Shown here: piece after piece, positions 14,828 through 17,137 of the stretch
Position numbering within the stretch: position 1 is the first letter of the stretch
Layout of the letters: the number at the start of each line of letters is the position of its first letter
Assembly (NCBI GenBank): GCA_030643145.1
Contig: DAOWMJ010000014.1
Span: forward strand, 1-17,137
Direction: 5' to 3'
DNA length: 17,137 nt
DNA from: Candidatus Latescibacterota bacterium
GTDB lineage: Bacteria > Krumholzibacteriota > Krumholzibacteriia > Krumholzibacteriales > WJIX01
Translations under genes and position numbers: made by a program
The notes under the pieces: generated by a model
What the model was told of the DNA's origin: nothing
The model's database searches: none
The model's input: only the letters and a program-made list of their open reading frames with translations

Positions 14828-15715
14828 ATGTTTAAATTTATCTTTAAACGAAATCTCTATATTGGGCTGCTTTTGCTGTTTGCGGTATTGAATAGCGGGT
14901 GCTGGGGCGCTAAGTTTCTTGAGATGCCGCAGAGATCGATCGACACATCGTCAGCTGTAGATACTCTTATAGCAAGAGAGAAAAATCTTGAGAAGCACCT
15001 GGACGAACTTCATGAGCAGTTTGTCCGGCAGCAGGAATATTTGAGAATAACAGCAGCAACTACCAAGATGGACGCGGAGGCAATAAAAGATCAGTTAAAT
15101 GCCATGAGGCAGATGTTGCTGGAATCCTCTCGGATTCGTCCTTCACAAGGGAATAGTATTCCTTCAAGACAGCGTGATGATTCACCAACCCCCCGGCGGC
15201 GTATAGAGAAAGACACTTTAGCGGCTGTTTCAAAAAGTGATTCACTTTTGGTGGGCTTCGATTCAAAAAGCGTATCGGATTCACTTGGCCGAACTGCCCC
15301 AGATTCAGCATTAACCGACGGACCGGGCAATATTCCCTCGGCAGAAGTAATTTACAGACAAATATATCTCGATTTCAGCAGAATGGAATATCAAATTTCT
15401 CTGGATGATTCAAAGCTATTTCTTGAAGAATATTCTGAAGATCCATTAGCGCAGGAAGTTATTTTTATCCGCGGGGAATGTTTTATAGAGCAGGATAAAT
15501 TCTTTGACGCGCTTAAGGAATTTTCGAAAATACTTAAGAAATATCCTAACGGGAAGAAAGTACCAGCCGCGCTGCTAAGAATGGCAATTGCGTACGACAG
15601 GATAGGGGATAGTGATTTGGCCGCCGGTGTTATCAGAAGACTTGTAAGGGATTATCCCTACAGTGAAGAAGTTGCTGTAGCTAAAGAAAAATTTGGTGAA
15701 ATGTTGGAAGATTAA
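14828..15715 (+). CDS. cpoB: CpoB/YbgF-like Tol-Pal-associated lipoprotein with coiled coil and TPRs
   Basis: The E. coli counterpart coordinates Tol-Pal with PBP1b during septal peptidoglycan synthesis. Here the signal sequence ends in lipobox LNSGC (Cys25), so the product should be lipidated, unlike the soluble E. coli protein. Residues about 43-105 are Glu/Gln/Leu-rich coiled coil ('LEKHLDELHEQFVRQQEYL'), residues 105-165 a Ser/Arg/Asp-rich disordered linker, and residues about 172-295 tetratricopeptide-type helices ('FFDALKEFSKILKKYPNGKKVPAALLRMAIAY' in part), the standard YbgF layout at 295 residues. It begins 10 bp after pal and shows no strong ribosome site, so coupling to pal translation is likely. 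The annotation rests on architecture plus position; YfiO/BamD-like proteins are the main alternative but lack the coiled coil. Confidence 0.85.
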   Translation: MFKFIFKRNLYIGLLLLFAVLNSGCWGAKFLEMPQRSIDTSSAVDTLIAREKNLEKHLDELHEQFVRQQEYLRITAATTKMDAEAIKDQLNAMRQMLLESSRIRPSQGNSIPSRQRDDSPTPRRRIEKDTLAAVSKSDSLLVGFDSKSVSDSLGRTAPDSALTDGPGNIPSAEVIYRQIYLDFSRMEYQISLDDSKLFLEEYSEDPLAQEVIFIRGECFIEQDKFFDALKEFSKILKKYPNGKKVPAALLRMAIAYDRIGDSDLAAGVIRRLVRDYPYSEEVAVAKEKFGEMLED

Positions 15716-15795
15716 ATCTTTCGTCCAGGCTCAATCTTGAAAGAGTTTCCGCTGTTTATTTGATTGCGAATTGCTATTGAGATGGAGTGTGAAAG

Positions 15796-15811
15796 TTAAC
15801 CGCGGGGTTAT
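15796..15811. repeat. Intergenic 16-mer TTAACCGCGGGGTTAT, copy 2
   Basis: 15/16 identical to 8651-8666. Here the arms TAACC/GGTTA form a perfect 5-bp stem around the loop GCGG, and a T-rich stretch follows. It lies between cpoB and the CorC-like gene, where it could act as a weak terminator of the tol transcript or as a protein-binding site. Confidence 0.35.
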
Positions 15812-15888
15812 GTTTGCTTTTGCTTAAGGATTACAGGGCCGGTGAGTGATAGGTTATGCCGGTGGGTTTGGAAGGTATTTAAGAGATT

Positions 15889-17137
15889 TTGGAAATCGCC
15901 AGCCATATTCCATTAATTATATCAGTATGTGTGCTATTAGTTTTCTCCGCTTTTTTCTCCGGATCGGAAACTGCCTACTTTTCCATTCAGTCTTCAGTAG
16001 TTGAAAAAATGAAGTTAGGAAGCAGCCGCGAGAAAAGGGTGGCTTTTCTTTTGTCTAAACCCAGAAGGCTTCTAGTAACCATGCTTTTTGGAAATTTGCT
16101 TGTTAATATCGCCGTTACAAGCGCAGTTTCGGCTTTTGCGATAGAATCTTTCGGTAAAAATGGGGTGGGTATTGCCACTATCGTTATGACGGCATTGATT
16201 CTTCTTTTCGGTGAAATAGTTCCAAAGAATTTTGCTTTTCAACATTCAACTTCATTCGCGGTAATTTCCGCTCCTGTAAACAGAGTTTTAATGTTTATTT
16301 TAGCTCCTGTCGTGTGGGCCCTGGGCCGGATAGCAGATTTTTCCGTTGAGGTAAGCCGTAAACTGTTTGGAGAACCCAATAAGGGGTACGATTCAAGAGA
16401 ACTTATCACTGCGGTTGAAGCTGGATACAGAAACGGGCTTTTTGAAGATTTTGAAAGGGAAATTCTTAACAATTTTTTTCTCTTTGCCGAAACTACCGTA
16501 GAGGAAATCCTTACACCCCGAGGCGAGGTTTTCTCAATAGATGCCGAGATGACATTGAATGAAACTGTACCCCTTGTAAAAAAACATGGATTCAGCCGTA
16601 TACCTCTCTATGAAGAAACAACCGATCATATTATTGGAATTCTTCTGGCAAAGGAACTGCTTAGATATTCGAGTGAGAAAAAGATGAAAATGAGAGAGAT
16701 AATGCGGCCTGTATGGTTTGTCCCTGAAAGTAAAAGAATTCGTTATTTGCTGAACGAATTTATAAACGCGCGTCATCATGTTGCCATAGTTGTGGATGAA
16801 TATGGATCGTATTCAGGAATAATTACTCTTGAGGATATTCTGGAAGAAATTTTTGGAGAGATTCGTGACAGAAGAGAACCGAAGGTCAAAGCGTATCATG
16901 TTATAGAGCGAGGCGAAATCATAGTTGACGGGACATTCAGACTCGAAGGACTGAATAGGATTCTGGGAACCGGGATCGATTCTGATGAAGTAGAGACGGT
17001 CGCGGGTTATCTGACAGAAAAGATAGGGAAGATACCAAGAGAGGGAGAATCTTTTAATATTGAAAACGCGCGGTTTCTTGTTATATCCGCTGGGGAAACC
17101 AGGATTAACAAGATCAAGGTCACAAAACTCGACGAAA
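15889..17137 (+). CDS. CorC/HlyC (TlyC)-type membrane protein: CNNM + CBS pair + CorC_HlyC domain, 3' end outside window
   Basis: Open from a TTG at 15889 to the window edge, 416 codons so far, which is close to full length. Residues 1-200 are the DUF21/CNNM membrane domain: 'LLVFSAFFSGSETAYFSIQ' (15-33), the second-helix 'LFGNLLVNIAVTSAVSAF', and 'LILLFGEIVPKNFA' with the GE(I/L)xPK signature. From about residue 205 a CBS pair follows ('EILTPRGEVFSIDAEMTL', 'RIPLYEETTDHIIGIL', 'VVDEYGSYSGIITLEDILEEIFGEI'), and the last 75 residues are the CorC_HlyC domain. Relatives are linked to magnesium/cobalt efflux and acid or oxidative tolerance. TTG 15889 directly follows an in-frame stop (15880-15882) and places the SGSET motif at residue 24 as expected. 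The ribosome site is poor (GGAAGG 13 nt away). Confidence 0.88.
   Translation, partial: MEIASHIPLIISVCVLLVFSAFFSGSETAYFSIQSSVVEKMKLGSSREKRVAFLLSKPRRLLVTMLFGNLLVNIAVTSAVSAFAIESFGKNGVGIATIVMTALILLFGEIVPKNFAFQHSTSFAVISAPVNRVLMFILAPVVWALGRIADFSVEVSRKLFGEPNKGYDSRELITAVEAGYRNGLFEDFEREILNNFFLFAETTVEEILTPRGEVFSIDAEMTLNETVPLVKKHGFSRIPLYEETTDHIIGILLAKELLRYSSEKKMKMREIMRPVWFVPESKRIRYLLNEFINARHHVAIVVDEYGSYSGIITLEDILEEIFGEIRDRREPKVKAYHVIERGEIIVDGTFRLEGLNRILGTGIDSDEVETVAGYLTEKIGKIPREGESFNIENARFLVISAGETRINKIKVTKLDE

Overview
The window reads as chromosomal DNA of a Gram-negative (diderm) bacterium, most likely an FCB-group lineage outside the well-studied Bacteroidetes. Three things point there. A secreted protein ends in the 'NYPNPFNPST' type Por/type IX-like C-terminal sorting module. 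There is a complete Tol-Pal envelope system. Several products are lipoproteins or beta-barrel-like envelope proteins. Base composition is slightly AT-leaning, TTG starts are used repeatedly, and promoters resemble the classical sigma-70 consensus rather than the Bacteroidetes -33/-7 type. The phylum assignment is inference; no rRNA or universal marker gene is present. I saw no tRNA, rRNA, CRISPR, insertion sequence or phage signature.

Layout. (1) Positions 1-2903, plus strand: the 3' end of a YprB/MrfB-like DnaQ-fold exonuclease, overlapping by 4 bp a YprA/MrfA-like DEIH helicase with a DUF1998-type four-cysteine cluster. In Bacillus these two proteins form a mitomycin-lesion repair pair. (2) 3040-3816, plus: an unrecognised lipoprotein with its own good promoter. 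(3) 3850-10456, minus: pyrE, a small outer-membrane barrel-like protein, a modular secreted protein with a sorting domain, a PLP aminotransferase, a PgeF/YfiH-family protein, and a strange exported DUF4384-like protein. The last has a CxxCH motif, a stretch that is half aromatic residues, and a Ser/Arg-rich basic tail. (4) 10457-11035: a divergent intergenic region of about 580 bp with candidate promoters facing outwards. (5) 11036-15715, plus: the Tol-Pal cluster tolQ-tolR-tolA/tonB-like-tolB-pal-cpoB, with a 10-bp stem-loop between tolR and the tolA-like gene and a possible second promoter before pal. (6) From 15889, plus: a CorC/HlyC-type membrane protein (CNNM + CBS pair + CorC_HlyC) running off the right edge.

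How it fits together. Tol-Pal couples the inner-membrane proton motive force (TolQ/TolR) through the periplasm-spanning TolA-like protein to TolB and peptidoglycan-bound Pal. CpoB modulates this during cell constriction. PgeF keeps peptidoglycan precursors clean, and the lipoprotein, barrel and sorted secreted protein add to an envelope-heavy region. The repair pair and pyrE are unrelated housekeeping. The least explained item is the DUF4384-like/aromatic/basic-tail protein at 8744-10456.
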